Notes: generated by a model from the sequence alone, not told the origin. A stretch of 64,000 nucleotides of DNA from Nocardiopsis gilva YIM 90087 (GCF_002263495.1 NZ_CP022753.1:5758312-5822311), one strand, 5' to 3'. Numbered from the stretch's first letter, positions 9,930 to 21,545 are shown. Program-made: numbers and translations.

Positions 9930-11242
9930 TATCGCAGAAAACCTTCGTAGTTCCTCTGCTGGAGGTGACTCTCGATCTGTTTCACCGTGTCCAGCCCGAC
10001 ACCGACCATGATCAGGATGCTCGTACCGCCGAAGGGGAAGTTCTGTGTGGCACCGGAGGCACCCATCGCGATCATCGGCAGCAGAGCGATCAGCCCGAGG
10101 TACAGCGACCCGGGCGTCGTGAGCCGCGTGAGTACGTAGTCGAGGTACTCCGCGGTCGGACGCCCCGGACGGATACCCGGGATGAACCCACCGTACTTCT
10201 TCATGTTGTCGGCCACTTCAGTGGGGTTGAAGGTAATGGCCACGTAGAAGAAGGCGAAGCCAACGATCAGTACGAAGAATGTGGCCATGTAGACCGGATG
10301 GCTGCCGCTGACGAAGTACTCGGAGAGGAACCTCACAACGACGTTGTCCGACTCCTGACCCATCAGGCCGATGGCCAGCTGGGGCAGGTACAGCAGCGAG
10401 GAGGCGAAGATGACCGGGATGATGCCGGCCTGGTTCACCTTCAGCGGGATGTAGGTGGAGCTGCCGCCGTACATCCGGCGCCCGACCATCCGCTTGGCGT
10501 ACTGCACCGGGATGCGGCGCTGGGCCTGCTCGATGAAGACCACGCCCGCGATCAGCACGATGCCGGCGATGACGATCAGCGCGAAGATCCAGGCCTCCTG
10601 CTCCTGGAAGATCGTCATGATGGCGGAGGGGAAGGTCGCGATGACCTGGGTGAAGATCAGCAGCGACATGCCGTTGCCGACACCGCGCTCGGTGATCAGC
10701 TCACCGAACCACATGATGATGCCGGTTCCGGCGGTCATCACGAAGACGATGGTGACCAGGGTGAGCAGGTCCTGGTTGGGCATGTAGGAGCTCACCGGGA
10801 TCTGCTGCTGGAAGAGCTGCCCGGTACGCGCCATCGCGATGATGCTGGTGGACTGCAGGATCGCCAGAGCCAGCGTCAGATACCGCGTGTACTGCGTGAT
10901 CTTGGTCTGCCCGGCCTGGCCCTCCTTCTTCAGCGCCTCCAGCCGTGGAATGACCACCGTGAGCAGGTTGATGATGATGCTCGCGGTGATATAGGGCATG
11001 ATGCCCAGCGCGAACACCGCCAGCTGCAGCAACGCGCCACCGCTGAACAGGTTGATCAGCGCGTACACGCCAGCGGCGTCCGTCTGCTGGACGGCCTCGA
11101 GCTGGTCTCTGATCGCCGCCGAGTTGATGCCCGGAGCCGGGATCACCGATCCAAGGCGGAAGATGGTCAGGATGAACAGTGTGAACAGCAGCTTGTTACG
11201 CAGGTCAGGCGTGCGGAACGCACGGACGAACGCACCTAGCAC
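9929..11242 (-). CDS. secY: Preprotein translocase subunit SecY
   Basis: Pore-forming subunit of the SecYEG channel in the cytoplasmic membrane. 437 residues with ten predicted membrane helices. Recognisable are the plug/TM2 region ([20 protein letters not shown]), [12 protein letters not shown] in loop C4, and the cytosolic [23 protein letters not shown] loop that contacts ribosome and SecA. The GTG start at 11242 is preceded by an excellent GGAGGAG site. Unlike a compact spc operon, a terminator and about 410 bases separate it from rplO, so it probably has its own promoter. Confidence 0.98.
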   Translation of the reverse strand: MLGAFVRAFRTPDLRNKLLFTLFILTIFRLGSVIPAPGINSAAIRDQLEAVQQTDAAGVYALINLFSGGALLQLAVFALGIMPYITASIIINLLTVVIPRLEALKKEGQAGQTKITQYTRYLTLALAILQSTSIIAMARTGQLFQQQIPVSSYMPNQDLLTLVTIVFVMTAGTGIIMWFGELITERGVGNGMSLLIFTQVIATFPSAIMTIFQEQEAWIFALIVIAGIVLIAGVVFIEQAQRRIPVQYAKRMVGRRMYGGSSTYIPLKVNQAGIIPVIFASSLLYLPQLAIGLMGQESDNVVVRFLSEYFVSGSHPVYMATFFVLIVGFAFFYVAITFNPTEVADNMKKYGGFIPGIRPGRPTAEYLDYVLTRLTTPGSLYLGLIALLPMIAMGASGATQNFPFGGTSILIMVGVGLDTVKQIESHLQQRNYEGFLR

Positions 11243-11495
11243 GTCTCCTCCTGCGAGGCTTCGGCGGCGGAACCGGTTCGAGACATCGCGGCCGATCCTG
11301 AATCGTCGTAGAGCGTCAGCCCCGAGCGTCTGCCCGGAACTCGGAATTCCTCGTTGAAATCGGTTGAGCAGTAGCGATCCACGCCATTTCGATCTCCGCG
11401 GTGTTCACGCGAGAAGATCTTCCACAGCATGGACCGCAAGCAATGCAATAGGGAACTGTAACAGTCATCGCACGGTCAGGCGGGATCGGGATGCT

Positions 11496-11519
11496 AACGA
11501 TCGGCCGTGGCCGATCGTT
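11496..11519. promoter_or_regulatory. 24-base palindrome in the rplO-secY gap
   Basis: AACGATCGGCC-GT-GGCCGATCGTT, perfect 11-base arms, about 255 bases upstream of secY. It could be a second terminator after rplO, or an operator or leader hairpin for the secY unit. The rest of the 11243-11586 interval shows no convincing promoter. Confidence 0.4.
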
Positions 11520-11586
11520 CCGAACCCCCGTGGCGATCAGCACAACACCCGCACATCACCGGGCAAATCCCCCGGAATACGAGCGA

Positions 11587-11626
11587 GGGCGCCCGCCGGT
11601 CCCATCGGGTGGGATGGCGGACGCCC
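11587..11626 (-). terminator. rplO terminator
   Basis: Hairpin 26-65 bases past the rplO stop. Outer arms GGGCGCCCGCC / GGCGGACGCCC have one mismatch, and an inner stem TCCCA/TGGGA surrounds a CCCG-type loop. It marks the end of the S10-spc transcript before secY. Confidence 0.65.
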
Positions 11627-11651
11627 TTTCGCACGCACGTGGGAATGATCC

Positions 11652-12110
11652 CTACACCTCGGTGACGGTGCCACCGGCGGCGGTGATCTTCTCCTTGGCG
11701 GACGTGGAGAACGCGTTGGCGCTCACCTGAACGGCCACCGAGATCTCCCCGGTGCCCAGCACCTTGACGAGCTGGTTCTTGCGAACCGCGCCCTTGGCGA
11801 CCAGGCTGTCGATGGTGACCTCGCCACCCTCCGGGTACAGCTCGCTCAGCTTGTCCAGGTTGACGACCTGGTAGGTCTTCTTGAACCTGGCGTTGCTGAA
11901 GCCCTTGATCTTCGGCACCCGGCGGATGAGGGGCATCTGGCCACCCTCGAAGCCGACCGGGACGGTGGAACGAGCCTTCGTGCCCTTGGTACCACGACCG
12001 GCCGTCTTGCCCTTGGACGCCTCGCCACGACCCTTGCGGATCTTGGCCTTGTTGGAGCCCGGAGCCGGACGGAGGTGGTGAAGCTTGAGCAGCTCGCCGG
12101 AGTCACTCAT
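11652..12110 (-). CDS. rplO: 50S ribosomal protein L15
   Basis: Large-subunit assembly protein. 152 residues. The glycine/basic N-terminal extension ([31 protein letters not shown]) and [18 protein letters not shown] are typical. The start overlaps the rpmD stop by four bases (ATGA), indicating coupled translation. Confidence 0.97.
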   Translation of the reverse strand: MSDSGELLKLHHLRPAPGSNKAKIRKGRGEASKGKTAGRGTKGTKARSTVPVGFEGGQMPLIRRVPKIKGFSNARFKKTYQVVNLDKLSELYPEGGEVTIDSLVAKGAVRKNQLVKVLGTGEISVAVQVSANAFSTSAKEKITAAGGTVTEV

Positions 12111-12292
12111 TCGCTGACCTCCTCGACAGAGATGAGGTGCGCAACGACGTTGATCTGCCCGCGAACCTCGGGACGGTCCTCACGGATAACGGACTTGCCG
12201 ATCCGGCCCAGACCGAGCGAGCGCAGGCTGTCGCGCTGCTTCTGCTTGCCGCCGATCTTCGAGCGGACCTGCGTGATCTTCAACTTCGCCAT
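12107..12292 (-). CDS. rpmD: 50S ribosomal protein L30
   Basis: 61 residues from ATG at 12292 ([20 protein letters not shown]), usual length. Conserved [23 protein letters not shown] segment and C-terminal [10 protein letters not shown]. It lies two bases after rpsE and overlaps rplO by four bases. Confidence 0.96.
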   Translation of the reverse strand: MAKLKITQVRSKIGGKQKQRDSLRSLGLGRIGKSVIREDRPEVRGQINVVAHLISVEEVSE

Positions 12293-12294
12293 GT

Positions 12295-12897
12295 CTAGGC
12301 CCCCGCCTTCGCTTCCGCACGGGCGCGCAGCATGGCGGCCGGAGCGACGTCCTCGATGGGCAGACCGCGGCGGGCCGCGATCTCCTCGGGACGGCTCAGG
12401 TCCTTCAGAGCCGCGACCGTGGCGTGGACGATGTTCAGCGGGTTCGACGAGCCGAGCGACTTGCTCAGGACGTCGTGGATGCCGGCGCACTCCAGCACCG
12501 CGCGGACCGGGCCACCGGCGATAACACCGGTACCGGGGGCCGCCGGACGCAGGAGGACGACGCCGGCGGCGTCCTCGCCCTGGACCCGGTGCGTGATCGT
12601 GCCGGCGATGCGCGGGACGCGGAAGAAGTTCTTCTTCGCCTCCTCGACACCCTTGGCGATGGCAGCCGGAACTTCCTTCGCCTTGCCGTAACCCACACCG
12701 ACCATGCCGTTGCCGTCGCCGACGACCACCAGGGCGGTGAAGCTGAAGCGCCGACCACCCTTGACGACCTTGGCGACCCGGTTGATGGTCACAACTTTTT
12801 CGATGTAGGAGACACCCTTGTCTGCGGCGCCGCCGCGGCGATCGTCACGGCGGTCACGCCGCTCGCCACCGGCGCCGCGCCGCGGAGCTGCAGCCAT
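12295..12897 (-). CDS. rpsE: 30S ribosomal protein S5
   Basis: Fidelity protein at the mRNA entry channel. 200 residues. The N-terminal 25 residues are an R/G/D-rich extension ([14 protein letters not shown]), then the double-stranded-RNA-binding fold ([40 protein letters not shown]), then the C-terminal domain ([37 protein letters not shown]). Downstream of rplR in the spc operon. Confidence 0.97.
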   Translation of the reverse strand: MAAAPRRGAGGERRDRRDDRRGGAADKGVSYIEKVVTINRVAKVVKGGRRFSFTALVVVGDGNGMVGVGYGKAKEVPAAIAKGVEEAKKNFFRVPRIAGTITHRVQGEDAAGVVLLRPAAPGTGVIAGGPVRAVLECAGIHDVLSKSLGSSNPLNIVHATVAALKDLSRPEEIAARRGLPIEDVAPAAMLRARAEAKAGA

Positions 12898-12945
12898 CAG
12901 TGGTTCCTCTTCCCGTCGTTGTTTCCGAGCTGAGAGTTCATCACC

Positions 12946-13332
12946 TTAGAACTCCAGCCCGCCGGAACGCGCGCTGTCGGCCAGCGCCGCGATCCTGCCC
13001 GTGTACTGGTTGCCGCCGCGGTCGAAGACGACCGCGGAGATGCCGGCCTCCTTGGCGCGCTGCGCGATGAGCTCGCCGACCTTCTGCGACTTCTCGGTCT
13101 TCTTGCCCTCGACCGAGCGGATGCTCGGGTCCATCGTGGAGGCGGACACCAGGGTGTGGCCCACGGTGTCGTCCACGATCTGCGCGATCATGTGCTTCGA
13201 GGAGCGGGTCACGACCAGGCGCGGACGCGCCGACGTGCCCGTGACCTTCTTGCGGATCCGCAGGTGCCGCCGCGCACGGGACGCCGCACGCTTGCTCGTG
13301 CCCTTGCGCACCAGCGTCATTGCCTTGCCCAT
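12946..13332 (-). CDS. rplR: 50S ribosomal protein L18
   Basis: Binds 5S rRNA. 128 residues from the ATG at 13332, or 124 from the ATG at 13320 ([10 protein letters not shown]); the two starts cannot be separated by ribosome-site strength. Conserved [35 protein letters not shown] and the C-terminal [18 protein letters not shown]. It begins two bases after the rplF stop. Confidence 0.96.
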   Translation of the reverse strand: MGKAMTLVRKGTSKRAASRARRHLRIRKKVTGTSARPRLVVTRSSKHMIAQIVDDTVGHTLVSASTMDPSIRSVEGKKTEKSQKVGELIAQRAKEAGISAVVFDRGGNQYTGRIAALADSARSGGLEF

Positions 13333-13334
13333 GC

Positions 13335-13871
13335 TTACTTGCCCGCCTTTCCGGCCTTGCGGCGGATGTGCTCACCCTTGTACCGCACGCCCTTGGCCTT
13401 GTACGGGTCAGGCTTGCGCAGGCTGCGGATGTTGGCAGCGACCTGGCCCACAAGCTGCTTGTCAATACCGTCGACGTGCAGCAGGGTCGGCTTCTCCACG
13501 CGGAAGCTGATGCCTTCCGGCGGCTCCACAACGACGGGGTGGCTGTAGCCCAGCGAGAACTCCAGGTTGGAGCCCTTGGCCTGGACGCGGTAACCGACGC
13601 CGTGGATCTCCAGCGTCTTGGTGAACCCCTGGGACACGCCCTCGATGAGGTTCGCGATCAGCGCACGGGTCAGGCCGTGCAGCGACCGGTTCTCGGGCTT
13701 GTCGTCGGGACGCACCACCGTGATCGTGCCGTCTTCCTGCGAGACGGTGATCGGAGCGGCGATAGTGTGCGACAGTTCGCCCTTCGGCCCCTTGACTTTG
13801 ACGTCTTGCCCGTCAATCGTGACTTCGACGCCCTTCGGGACCGAGATCGGCAGTCGACCGATTCGCGACAT
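13335..13871 (-). CDS. rplF: 50S ribosomal protein L6
   Basis: Supports the GTPase-associated region near the sarcin-ricin loop. The start at 13871 gives [20 protein letters not shown] and 178 residues; upstream in-frame codons overlap the rpsH-rplF gap and are not L6-like. Two L6 repeats are visible, with the C-terminal signature GKQ-type region replaced by the normal [20 protein letters not shown]. Neighbours rpsH and rplR are in standard order. Confidence 0.97.
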   Translation of the reverse strand: MSRIGRLPISVPKGVEVTIDGQDVKVKGPKGELSHTIAAPITVSQEDGTITVVRPDDKPENRSLHGLTRALIANLIEGVSQGFTKTLEIHGVGYRVQAKGSNLEFSLGYSHPVVVEPPEGISFRVEKPTLLHVDGIDKQLVGQVAANIRSLRKPDPYKAKGVRYKGEHIRRKAGKAGK

Positions 13872-13887
13872 GCTGAAATCTCTCCCT

Positions 13888-14286
13888 TTACCAGACGTAG
13901 GCGAGGACTTCGCCGCCCACGCCACGCTTCTTGGCCTGCTTGTCCGTCATCAGGCCACCGGACGTCGAAATGATGGCAACGCCGAGGCCACCCAGGACAC
14001 GCGGAAGGTTCTCCTTCTTCGCGTAGACCCGCAGGCCCGGCTTGGAAACCCGGCGCACGCCGGCGATCGAACGCTCACGGGTGGGCCCGTACTTCAGGTC
14101 CACCACGAGGTTCTGGCCAACGGGGGCTTCCTCGGTACGCCAGCCCTGGACGTACCCCTCCTGCTGGAGGATCTCGGCGATGTGCGCCTTGATCTTGGAA
14201 TACGGCATTGACACACTCTCGTGGTACGCCGAATTCGCGTTACGCAGACGCGTAAGCATGTCTGCGATCGGGTCGGTCATCGTCAT
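13888..14286 (-). CDS. rpsH: 30S ribosomal protein S8
   Basis: 16S rRNA-binding assembly protein. 132 residues from ATG at 14286 ([20 protein letters not shown]), preceded by GAGGAAGGG; the ATG two codons later is an alternative. C-terminal family signature [20 protein letters not shown] is present. A gap of 324 bases with two hairpins separates it from rpsN, which is unusual within a spc operon. Confidence 0.97.
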   Translation of the reverse strand: MTMTDPIADMLTRLRNANSAYHESVSMPYSKIKAHIAEILQQEGYVQGWRTEEAPVGQNLVVDLKYGPTRERSIAGVRRVSKPGLRVYAKKENLPRVLGGLGVAIISTSGGLMTDKQAKKRGVGGEVLAYVW

Positions 14287-14553
14287 GGCCGATAGGCCCT
14301 TCCTCACCGCGGTTTCCCCAAGGACAGTACTGTCCAGTGCAGCCTGTTCCCGCGCACTCATGAGCGCGCGGGTTCCTCTAGGACCTACGGCGTGGTCGTG
14401 GGCACCGTGCCGCCGGAGCGGTCACCGTGCCCTGTCGGTTCATTCCTTATGAGCTACCGCGCCCGGCCGCGGACGCCGTCTCGACGGCGGCGGCTCAGGC
14501 CCGGTCGTCCTCGCGGTGGTAATGACGGAGTCCTACCATCCGCTTCGTATGAG

Positions 14554-14604
14554 GCCCGGTTCTTCACCGGGCGGGTCCCCGGGCCGACCCTCGGGTCGGC
14601 CCGG
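14554..14604 (-). terminator. Double hairpin between rpsN and rpsH
   Basis: First in transcription order is CCGGGCCGACC / GGTCGGCCCGG with a three-base loop (14579-14604), only 6 bases past the rpsN stop. Next is GCCCGGT / ACCGGGC with a five-base loop (14554-14572). Neither has a T-tract. Together they look like a terminator or strong attenuator inside the spc operon. The remaining 14287-14553 shows nothing else I can name, though a promoter for rpsH would be expected if termination is efficient. Confidence 0.6.
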
Positions 14605-14610
14605 TGGGGA

Positions 14611-14796
14611 CTACCAGCTCGACTTGCTGATGCCCGGGAGCTCGCCCCGGTGCGCCATCTCGCGGAAGCAGATACGGCACAGGCCGAACTTCCGGAAGAC
14701 GGCACGCGGGCGGCCGCACCGCGAGCAACGAGTATACGCGCGGACAGCGAACTTCTGCTTCCGGTTCGCCTTGGCGATCAACGCCTTCTTAGCCAT
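14611..14796 (-). CDS. rpsN: 30S ribosomal protein S14, zinc type (type Z)
   Basis: 61 residues from ATG at 14796 ([20 protein letters not shown]). The short zinc-binding form with C24, C27, C40 and C43 (CSRC, CRIC). Zinc-independent long S14 paralogues in actinobacteria are elsewhere, often under Zur control; this is the housekeeping spc-operon copy. It begins 11 bases after rplE. Confidence 0.97.
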   Translation of the reverse strand: MAKKALIAKANRKQKFAVRAYTRCSRCGRPRAVFRKFGLCRICFREMAHRGELPGISKSSW

Positions 14797-14807
14797 CCCA
14801 GATCCCC

Positions 14808-15398
14808 CTAGGCTTCCTTGAAGGGGAACCCGAGCTGCTTGAGCAGGCTGCGCCCCTCTTCGTTGTTGGTCGCCGTGGTGACGACAGTGATGTCCATCCC
14901 ACGCTGGCGGTCGACCTTGTCCGGGTCGACCTCGTGGAACATGACCTGCTCGGTCAGCCCGAAGGTGTAGTTGCCGCGGCCGTCGAACTGCTTCGGGGAG
15001 AGCCCGCGGAAGTCCCGGATCCGGGGAAGCGCCAGGCTCAGCAGCCGGTCGAGGAACTCCCACATGCGGTCGCCGCGCAGCGTGACGCTGGCGCCGATCG
15101 GCATGCCCTCGCGCAGCTTGAACTGCGCGATCGAGTTCTTCGCACGGTTGACCTTGGGCTTCTGCCCGGTGATCGCCGTGAGGTCGGTGATCGCGCCCTG
15201 GATCAGCTTCGCGTCGCGAGCGGCCTCACCGACACCCATGTTGACCACGATCTTCGTCAGACCGGGGACCTGCATGATGTTGCCGATGCCGAACTCTTCG
15301 CGAAGAGAAGGGACGATCTCCGAGCGGTACTTCTCCTTGAGGCGGGGCATCGCCGGGGCGGCGGTGCCTGCGCTCGCCGTCTCATTGGTGACCGTCAT
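14808..15398 (-). CDS. rplE: 50S ribosomal protein L5
   Basis: Binds 5S rRNA and contacts P-site tRNA. 196 residues. A short A/T-rich N-terminal extension precedes the core ([74 protein letters not shown]). The start shares one base with the rplX stop (TGATG). Confidence 0.98.
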   Translation of the reverse strand: MTVTNETASAGTAAPAMPRLKEKYRSEIVPSLREEFGIGNIMQVPGLTKIVVNMGVGEAARDAKLIQGAITDLTAITGQKPKVNRAKNSIAQFKLREGMPIGASVTLRGDRMWEFLDRLLSLALPRIRDFRGLSPKQFDGRGNYTFGLTEQVMFHEVDPDKVDRQRGMDITVVTTATNNEEGRSLLKQLGFPFKEA

Positions 15399-15703
15399 CA
15401 GATGTCCTTACCGGTACGGCGGGAGATCCGAACCTTCGTGCCGTCGTCCTCGAAGCGGTACCCGACGCGGGTGGCCTTGCCGTCCTCCGCGAGCGCAACG
15501 TTGCTCACGTGGATCGGCGCCTCCTTCGTCACGACCTCGCCCTGCTGGCCGGCCGCCGGGTTCGCCTTCTTGTGCTTCTTAATGAGGTTCACGCCCTCGA
15601 CGACGACACGCTGCTCCTTGGGAAGAGCCTTGACGACCTTCCCGGTGGCACCCTTGTCCTTGCCGGCGATGACGATGACCTCGTCGCCAGATTTGATCTT
15701 CAT
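15398..15703 (-). CDS. rplX: 50S ribosomal protein L24
   Basis: Early assembly protein with a KOW motif at the N-terminus ([21 protein letters not shown]). 101 residues. [13 protein letters not shown] and the downstream [12 protein letters not shown] are family features. Three bases after rplN, one-base overlap with rplE. Confidence 0.97.
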   Translation of the reverse strand: MKIKSGDEVIVIAGKDKGATGKVVKALPKEQRVVVEGVNLIKKHKKANPAAGQQGEVVTKEAPIHVSNVALAEDGKATRVGYRFEDDGTKVRISRRTGKDI

Positions 15704-15706
15704 CGC

Positions 15707-16075
15707 CTAGAGCACCTCCGGCGCCAGCGAAATGATGCGCATGAACTTCTTGTCCCGCAGCTCACGGCCGACCGGGCCGAAGATGCGAGTACCTCGCGGG
15801 TCCCCACCGTCCTTGATGAGGACGGCGGCGTTCTCATCGAAGCGGATGTAGGAGCCGTCGGGCCGGCGGCGCTCCTTGGAGGTACGCACGATAACGGCCT
15901 TGACGACATCGCCCTTCTTCACGCCGGCGCCGGGAAGGGCGTCCTTCACCGTCGCGACGATGGTGTCGCCGATGCCCGCGTAGCGCCGACCCGAGCCACC
16001 GAGGACACGGATGGTCAAGATCTCCTTGGCCCCCGTGTTGTCGGCGACCTTGAGTCGCGACTCCTGCTGAATCAC
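15707..16075 (-). CDS. rplN: 50S ribosomal protein L14
   Basis: Intersubunit-bridge protein. The GTG at 16075, seven bases after CAGGAGC, gives the standard 122-residue protein ([20 protein letters not shown]); the longer open frame reads through untranslated sequence. Family motif [20 protein letters not shown] and C-terminal [19 protein letters not shown]. Confidence 0.96.
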   Translation of the reverse strand: MIQQESRLKVADNTGAKEILTIRVLGGSGRRYAGIGDTIVATVKDALPGAGVKKGDVVKAVIVRTSKERRRPDGSYIRFDENAAVLIKDGGDPRGTRIFGPVGRELRDKKFMRIISLAPEVL

Positions 16076-16175
16076 GTCTGCTCCTGATATTGGCAGGCGG
16101 GTTCCGACCCGCACTGCTAGGTGGTCTCACCCCTTGGGCGGCCGATCTCCACGAACCGGCCGCCGAGGCAGGGGT

Positions 16176-16466
16176 TTACTTGGCCTTCTCCAGGATCTCC
16201 ACGACGCGCCAGCGCTTGGTCGCGGACAGCGGGCGGGTCTCCATCAAGCGGACCCGGTCACCGATGCCGCAGGAGCTCGCCTCGTCGTGGGCCTTGTACT
16301 TGGTGGTGCGGCGGATGATCTTGCCGTACAGCGCGTGGCTGACCCGGTCCTCGACCTCGACGACCACGGTCTTCTGCATCTTGTCGCTGACGACGTAGCC
16401 CTCGCGCACCTTGCGGTAGTTGCGCTCGGAGCCCGTCGCGCTCACCTTCTCGGAGTTCTCGCTCAT
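16176..16466 (-). CDS. rpsQ: 30S ribosomal protein S17
   Basis: 16S rRNA-binding OB-fold protein. 96 residues; the first 15 or so ([16 protein letters not shown]) are an actinobacteria-type extension before [40 protein letters not shown] is the family signature. The start overlaps the rpmC stop by four bases (ATGA). Confidence 0.97.
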   Translation of the reverse strand: MSENSEKVSATGSERNYRKVREGYVVSDKMQKTVVVEVEDRVSHALYGKIIRRTTKYKAHDEASSCGIGDRVRLMETRPLSATKRWRVVEILEKAK

Positions 16467-16717
16467 TCGGCTGCTTCCTTCGTCTTCTCAGCCGACTCAC
16501 CGGCCAGCGGCACAATGCCGAGCTCGTGCTCCCGCATGACCGTGTAGATCCGAGCGATCTCACGCTTCACGGTGCGCAGCCGCCCGTGGTTGTCCAGCTG
16601 CCCGGTGGCGGCCTGGAAGCGGAGGTTGAACAGCTCTTCCTTCGCCTCCTTGAGCTTGGCGGCCAGGTCCTCCTGGGACTGGGTCCGAAGCTCCTGGGCG
16701 GTCAGGGACTTCGCCAT
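16463..16717 (-). CDS. rpmC: 50S ribosomal protein L29
   Basis: Two-helix protein at the tunnel exit that forms part of the docking site for trigger factor and SRP. 84 residues from ATG at 16717 ([17 protein letters not shown]); [20 protein letters not shown] is the family core. The start shares one base with the rplP stop, and the stop overlaps rpsQ by four bases. Confidence 0.97.
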   Translation of the reverse strand: MAKSLTAQELRTQSQEDLAAKLKEAKEELFNLRFQAATGQLDNHGRLRTVKREIARIYTVMREHELGIVPLAGESAEKTKEAAE

Positions 16718-17133
16718 CACGCCTCCACTTCGCGCTTCACGAACTTGCACTTCATCGGGAGCTTGTGCATCGCCCGACGCATGGCCTCCTTGGCCACGTC
16801 TTCCGGCACACCCGACAGCTCGAACATCACGCGCCCGGGCTTCACCGGGGCCACCCACCACTCGGGGGAGCCCTTACCGGAACCCATGCGGGTCTCGGCC
16901 GGCTTCTTCGTGAGCGGGCGGTCCGGGAAGATGTTGATCCAGACCTTGCCGCCACGCTTGATGTGACGCGTCATGGCGATACGAGCGGACTCGATCTGCC
17001 GGTTGGTGACGTAGGCGGCCTCCAGTGCCTGGATGCCGTACTCACCGAAGTGAACCTGCGTCCCACCCTTGGCGCGACCCTTGAGGTCCGGGTGGTGCTG
17101 CTTGCGGTACTTGACCTTGCGGGGAATGAGCAT
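16717..17133 (-). CDS. rplP: 50S ribosomal protein L16
   Basis: Contacts A-site tRNA near the peptidyl-transferase centre. 138 residues. [60 protein letters not shown] and [20 protein letters not shown] are diagnostic. Three bases after rpsC, one-base overlap with rpmC. Confidence 0.98.
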   Translation of the reverse strand: MLIPRKVKYRKQHHPDLKGRAKGGTQVHFGEYGIQALEAAYVTNRQIESARIAMTRHIKRGGKVWINIFPDRPLTKKPAETRMGSGKGSPEWWVAPVKPGRVMFELSGVPEDVAKEAMRRAMHKLPMKCKFVKREVEA

Positions 17134-17136
17134 CGG

Positions 17137-17963
<827 letters not shown>

Positions 17964-17964
<1 letters not shown>

Positions 17965-18338
17965 TATCGGGTCCTTTCCTTCGTCTTCGACGAGGCGCCG
18001 GCGCTGTCGCGCGGCTCAACGACCACGGTGATGTGGCTCGTCCGCTTGGTGACCCGGAAGGCGCGGCCGAAGCCCCGCGGCCGGATGCGCTTCAGGGTCG
18101 GACCCTCGTCCACCCAGGCGCGCCCGACAACCAGCGTCTCGCGGTCCAGCTTGTCGTTGTGCTCGGCGTTGGCGATGGCGCTCGCGAGCACCTTGCCCAC
18201 AGGTTCGCTTGCCGCCTGGGGCGCGAACTTGAGCACCGCCACTGCCTCGTCAGCGGGCAACCCGCGAATAAGGTCCACCACCCGGCGGGCCTTTCGGGGC
18301 GTAACACGGACGAACCGTGCCTGTGCCCTCGTTCCCAT
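17964..18338 (-). CDS. rplV: 50S ribosomal protein L22
   Basis: Tunnel-lining protein. The ATG at 18338 ([20 protein letters not shown]) with GAGGGAAA upstream gives 124 residues. [19 protein letters not shown] and the beta-hairpin region [20 protein letters not shown] are diagnostic; this hairpin is where macrolide-resistance changes occur and no insertion is seen. Confidence 0.97.
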
Positions 18339-18429
18339 CGCTTTTCCCTCGCTCACGGAAATCACCCCCACGCACCGCTTTCTCTACTGGGCACTGTGGG
18401 GTATATGGCTCTTACTCCTACTGCAACCG

Positions 18430-18708
18430 CTAACGACGGCTGCGGCGGTCTTCCTTGACGTGGCTCCGGAAAGTGCGCGTGGGAGCGAACTCGCCGAGCT
18501 TGTGGCCGACCATCGACTCGGACACGAACACGGGAATGTGCTTGCGACCGTCGTGGACGGCGATGGTGTGCCCGATCATCTCGGGGACGATCATGGAACG
18601 CCGGGACCACGTCTTGATGACGTTCTTGGTGCCCTTCTCGTTCTGGACCTCCACCTTGTTGATCAGGTGGTGGTCGACGAAGGGACCCTTCTTAAGGCTA
18701 CGTGGCAT
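18430..18708 (-). CDS. rpsS: 30S ribosomal protein S19
   Basis: Head protein that contacts S13. 92 residues: [73 protein letters not shown] 91-base gap to rplV is larger than most in this operon. Confidence 0.97.
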   Translation of the reverse strand: MPRSLKKGPFVDHHLINKVEVQNEKGTKNVIKTWSRRSMIVPEMIGHTIAVHDGRKHIPVFVSESMVGHKLGEFAPTRTFRSHVKEDRRSRR

Positions 18709-18720
18709 CAGACGTGCTCC

Positions 18721-19554
18721 TTACCGCTTCTTCTTGCTACGCCGACGCACGATGAGCCGGTCACTGGCCTTGTTCTTCGCCCGGGTCCGGCCTTCCTTCT
18801 TGCCCCACGGGCTGACCGGGTGGCGGCCACCGGAGCTCTTGCCCTCACCACCACCGTGCGGGTGGTCGATCGGGTTCATGACCACACCGCGGACGGTCGG
18901 GCGCTTGCCCTTCCACCGCGAGCGGCCGGCCTTGCCCCAGTTGATGTTGGACTGCTCGGCGTTGCCGACCTGTCCCACCGTGGCCCGGCAGGTGACCTCG
19001 ACCTGGCGCATCTCACCGGACGGCATACGCAGCGTGGCGTAGGCGCCCTCCTTGGCGAGCAGCTGGATCTGCGTGCCGGCGGACCGGCCCAGCTTGGCAC
19101 CGCCACCCGGCTTCAGCTCGACCGCGTGCACGAACGTACCCGTGGGGATGTTGCGCAGCGGCAGGCAGTTGCCCGGCTTGATGTCCGAGGTGGGGCCGTT
19201 CTCGACCTTGTCACCCTGCTTCAGGCCGGCCGGGGCGAGGATGTAGCGCTTCTCGCCGTCGACGTAGTGGAGCAGGGCGATGCGCGCGGTGCGGTTCGGG
19301 TCGTACTCGATGTGAGCGACCTTGGCCGGGACACCGTCCTTGTCGTGGCGACGGAAGTCGATGACGCGGTAGGCGCGCTTGTGTCCGCCACCCTGGTGGC
19401 GAGCGGTGATCCGGCCGTGGCCGTTTCGCCCGCCCTTGGAGTGAAGCGGACGCACCAGGGACTTCTCCGGCTCCGAGCGCGTAATCTCGACGAAGTCGCT
19501 CACGCTGGAACCGCGACGACCCGGTGTCGTCGGCTTGTACTTACGAATGCCCAT
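18721..19554 (-). CDS. rplB: 50S ribosomal protein L2
   Basis: Core protein needed for peptidyl-transferase centre assembly. 277 residues. [40 protein letters not shown], the conserved C-terminal [20 protein letters not shown] with the functionally critical histidine, and a basic tail. The gap to rplW is 56 bases. Confidence 0.98.
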   Translation of the reverse strand: MGIRKYKPTTPGRRGSSVSDFVEITRSEPEKSLVRPLHSKGGRNGHGRITARHQGGGHKRAYRVIDFRRHDKDGVPAKVAHIEYDPNRTARIALLHYVDGEKRYILAPAGLKQGDKVENGPTSDIKPGNCLPLRNIPTGTFVHAVELKPGGGAKLGRSAGTQIQLLAKEGAYATLRMPSGEMRQVEVTCRATVGQVGNAEQSNINWGKAGRSRWKGKRPTVRGVVMNPIDHPHGGGEGKSSGGRHPVSPWGKKEGRTRAKNKASDRLIVRRRSKKKR

Positions 19555-19610
19555 CTTCTTCGTGCATTCCTTTGCGTGTTACTTGTGCTGAAGCGGTCAG
19601 GCGGACCTGA

Positions 19611-19901
19611 TCAGACGCCGAAGATGTCGATCCGGTCGCCCTCGCGCAGGCTCACGACCGCGCGCTTGGTGTCGGGACGCTTCCCGTAACCGAACCGCGT
19701 GCGCTTCCGCTTGCCCTGACGGTTGATCGTGTTCACGGCGGTGACCTTCACGTCGAAGATCTTCTCCACCGCGATCTTGATCTGCGTCTTGTTGGCGTCA
19801 GGCCGGACCAGGAACGTGTACTGGTTCTGGTCCATCAGGCCGTAGCTCTTCTCGGAAATCACCGGCTCGACGATGATGTCCCGAGGGTCGGGGATCCTCA
19901 C
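19611..19901 (-). CDS. rplW: 50S ribosomal protein L23
   Basis: Tunnel-exit protein and chaperone docking site. 96 residues from GTG at 19901 ([20 protein letters not shown]). [20 protein letters not shown] and [20 protein letters not shown] are family features. The GTG overlaps the rplD stop by four bases (GTGA). Confidence 0.97.
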   Translation of the reverse strand: MRIPDPRDIIVEPVISEKSYGLMDQNQYTFLVRPDANKTQIKIAVEKIFDVKVTAVNTINRQGKRKRTRFGYGKRPDTKRAVVSLREGDRIDIFGV

Positions 19902-20569
19902 TGGTCGTCCTCCTGAGACGTCGCTGCCTTCGCGGCACCGGACGCGTGAGCCAGGAACTCCTCGTAGCCGGCCTCGGTGAAGACGACGTCGTCCGAGTAG
20001 AGGACGTCGTAGGTGTTCACCTGGTCGGCGTCGAGGATGTGCACCTCGCGCAGGTTCCCCAGCGCCAGACGGTTGTGCTCGTCCTCGTGGGCCAGGACCA
20101 CCAGCACCTTGTCGGAGTCGGTGAGCTGGCGCAGCGCCTTCAGAGCGGTCTGGGTGCGCTTGGTGGTGACGTCGGCAGCGACGAAGTCGCTGATGACGTG
20201 CACGCGCCCGTTGCGCGCCCGGTCGGAGAGGGCGCCGCGGACGGCGGCGGCCTTCATCTTCTTAGGCGTGCGCTGGGCGTAGTCCCGCGGCTGCGGCCCG
20301 TGGACCGTGCCACCGCCGGTGTACTGCGGAGCCCGGATGGAGCCCTGGCGGGCCCGGCCGGTGCCCTTCTGGCGGTAGGGCTTCTTGCCACCGCCGCGGA
20401 CGGCGCCGCGGGTCTTGGTGGCGTGGGTTCCCTGGCGCCCGGCGGCCATCTGCGCGTTCACGACCTGGTGCATCAGCGAGATGTTCGCCTGCTGGTCGAA
20501 GATCGCCTCAGGGAGCTCGATGCTCCGGCCGGCCGCGCCGTCGGGGCTCTTGACCTCGATCGTCGCCAT
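19898..20569 (-). CDS. rplD: 50S ribosomal protein L4
   Basis: Tunnel protein; in enterobacteria it autoregulates the S10 operon, not shown for actinobacteria. 223 residues. The extended loop [30 protein letters not shown] that reaches the tunnel is intact. The C-terminus extends about 15 residues past the core ([16 protein letters not shown]). Three bases after rplC. Confidence 0.97.
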   Translation of the reverse strand: MATIEVKSPDGAAGRSIELPEAIFDQQANISLMHQVVNAQMAAGRQGTHATKTRGAVRGGGKKPYRQKGTGRARQGSIRAPQYTGGGTVHGPQPRDYAQRTPKKMKAAAVRGALSDRARNGRVHVISDFVAADVTTKRTQTALKALRQLTDSDKVLVVLAHEDEHNRLALGNLREVHILDADQVNTYDVLYSDDVVFTEAGYEEFLAHASGAAKAATSQEDDQ

Positions 20570-20572
20570 GTC

Positions 20573-21223
20573 TTACTTGTCCCCCTTCGCGGCGGTACGG
20601 ACGAGCACCAGCCCGCCGTTGGGGCCGGGAACCGCACCCTTGACCAGGATGAGGCCCTTCTCCGCGTCCACCGACTGCACGGTCAGGCTCTGCACGGTCT
20701 TGCGCACGTTGCCCATGCGCCCGGCCATCCGCAGGCCCTTGAACACGCGGCCGGGCGTGGCGCAGCCGCCGATGGAGCCCGGCGAGCGGTGCTTGCGTTG
20801 GGTGCCGTGCGTCGCGCTCAGGCCGTGGAAGCCGTGGCGCTTCATGACACCGGCGAAGCCCTTGCCCTTGGTCTTGCCCGTGATGTCGACCTTCTGGCCG
20901 ACCTCGAAGGCGTCGGCGGTGACCTCCTGGCCGAGCTGGTACTCGGTGGCGTCGGAGGTGCGCACCTCGACGTAGTGGCGTCGCGGGGTGAGCTCGTGCT
21001 TGCGCAGGTAGTCGCCGAGCGGCTTGTTCACCTTGCGCGGGTTGATCTTCCCGAAGCCGAGCTGGACGGCGGAGTAACCGTCGGTCTCCGGGGTACGGAC
21101 GCGCGTCACGACGCACGGACCGGCCTTCACAACGGTGACGGGCACGATCTTGCCCGACTCGTCGAAGACCTGGGTCATGCCGAGCTTCTCGCCCAGAACT
21201 CCCTTGATCTGCTTGGTGGCCAT
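20573..21223 (-). CDS. rplC: 50S ribosomal protein L3
   Basis: Assembly initiator whose loop reaches the peptidyl-transferase centre. 216 residues. [20 protein letters not shown] at the N-terminus; [20 protein letters not shown], with the loop [20 protein letters not shown] close to the catalytic site, shows no unusual change. Thirteen bases after rpsJ. Confidence 0.98.
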   Translation of the reverse strand: MATKQIKGVLGEKLGMTQVFDESGKIVPVTVVKAGPCVVTRVRTPETDGYSAVQLGFGKINPRKVNKPLGDYLRKHELTPRRHYVEVRTSDATEYQLGQEVTADAFEVGQKVDITGKTKGKGFAGVMKRHGFHGLSATHGTQRKHRSPGSIGGCATPGRVFKGLRMAGRMGNVRKTVQSLTVQSVDAEKGLILVKGAVPGPNGGLVLVRTAAKGDK

Positions 21224-21236
21224 GTCTGTGCGTCCC

Positions 21237-21545
21237 TTAAAGCTTGATCTCGATGTCGACGCCGGCCGGAAGGTCGAGCCGCATGAGCGAGTCGACGGTC
21301 TTCGGCGTCGGGTCGATGATGTCGATCAGCCGCTTGTGCGTGCGCATCTCGAAGTGCTCGCGCGAGTCCTTGTACTTGTGCGGCGAGCGGATGACACAGT
21401 AAACGTTCTTCTCCGTCGGCAACGGCACCGGGCCAGCGACGCTCGCGCCAGTCCGCGTCACGGTCTCGACGATCTTTCGAGCCGAGCTGTCGATGACCTC
21501 GTGGTCATAGGCCTTGAGCCGAATGCGGATCTTTTGTCCCGCCAT
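21237..21545 (-). CDS. rpsJ: 30S ribosomal protein S10
   Basis: First gene of the S10 operon, also the NusE antitermination partner of NusB/NusG. 102 residues: [60 protein letters not shown]. About 170 bases of leader separate it from the tuf terminators. I could not find a clear promoter in that leader. Confidence 0.97.
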   Translation of the reverse strand: MAGQKIRIRLKAYDHEVIDSSARKIVETVTRTGASVAGPVPLPTEKNVYCVIRSPHKYKDSREHFEMRTHKRLIDIIDPTPKTVDSLMRLDLPAGVDIEIKL

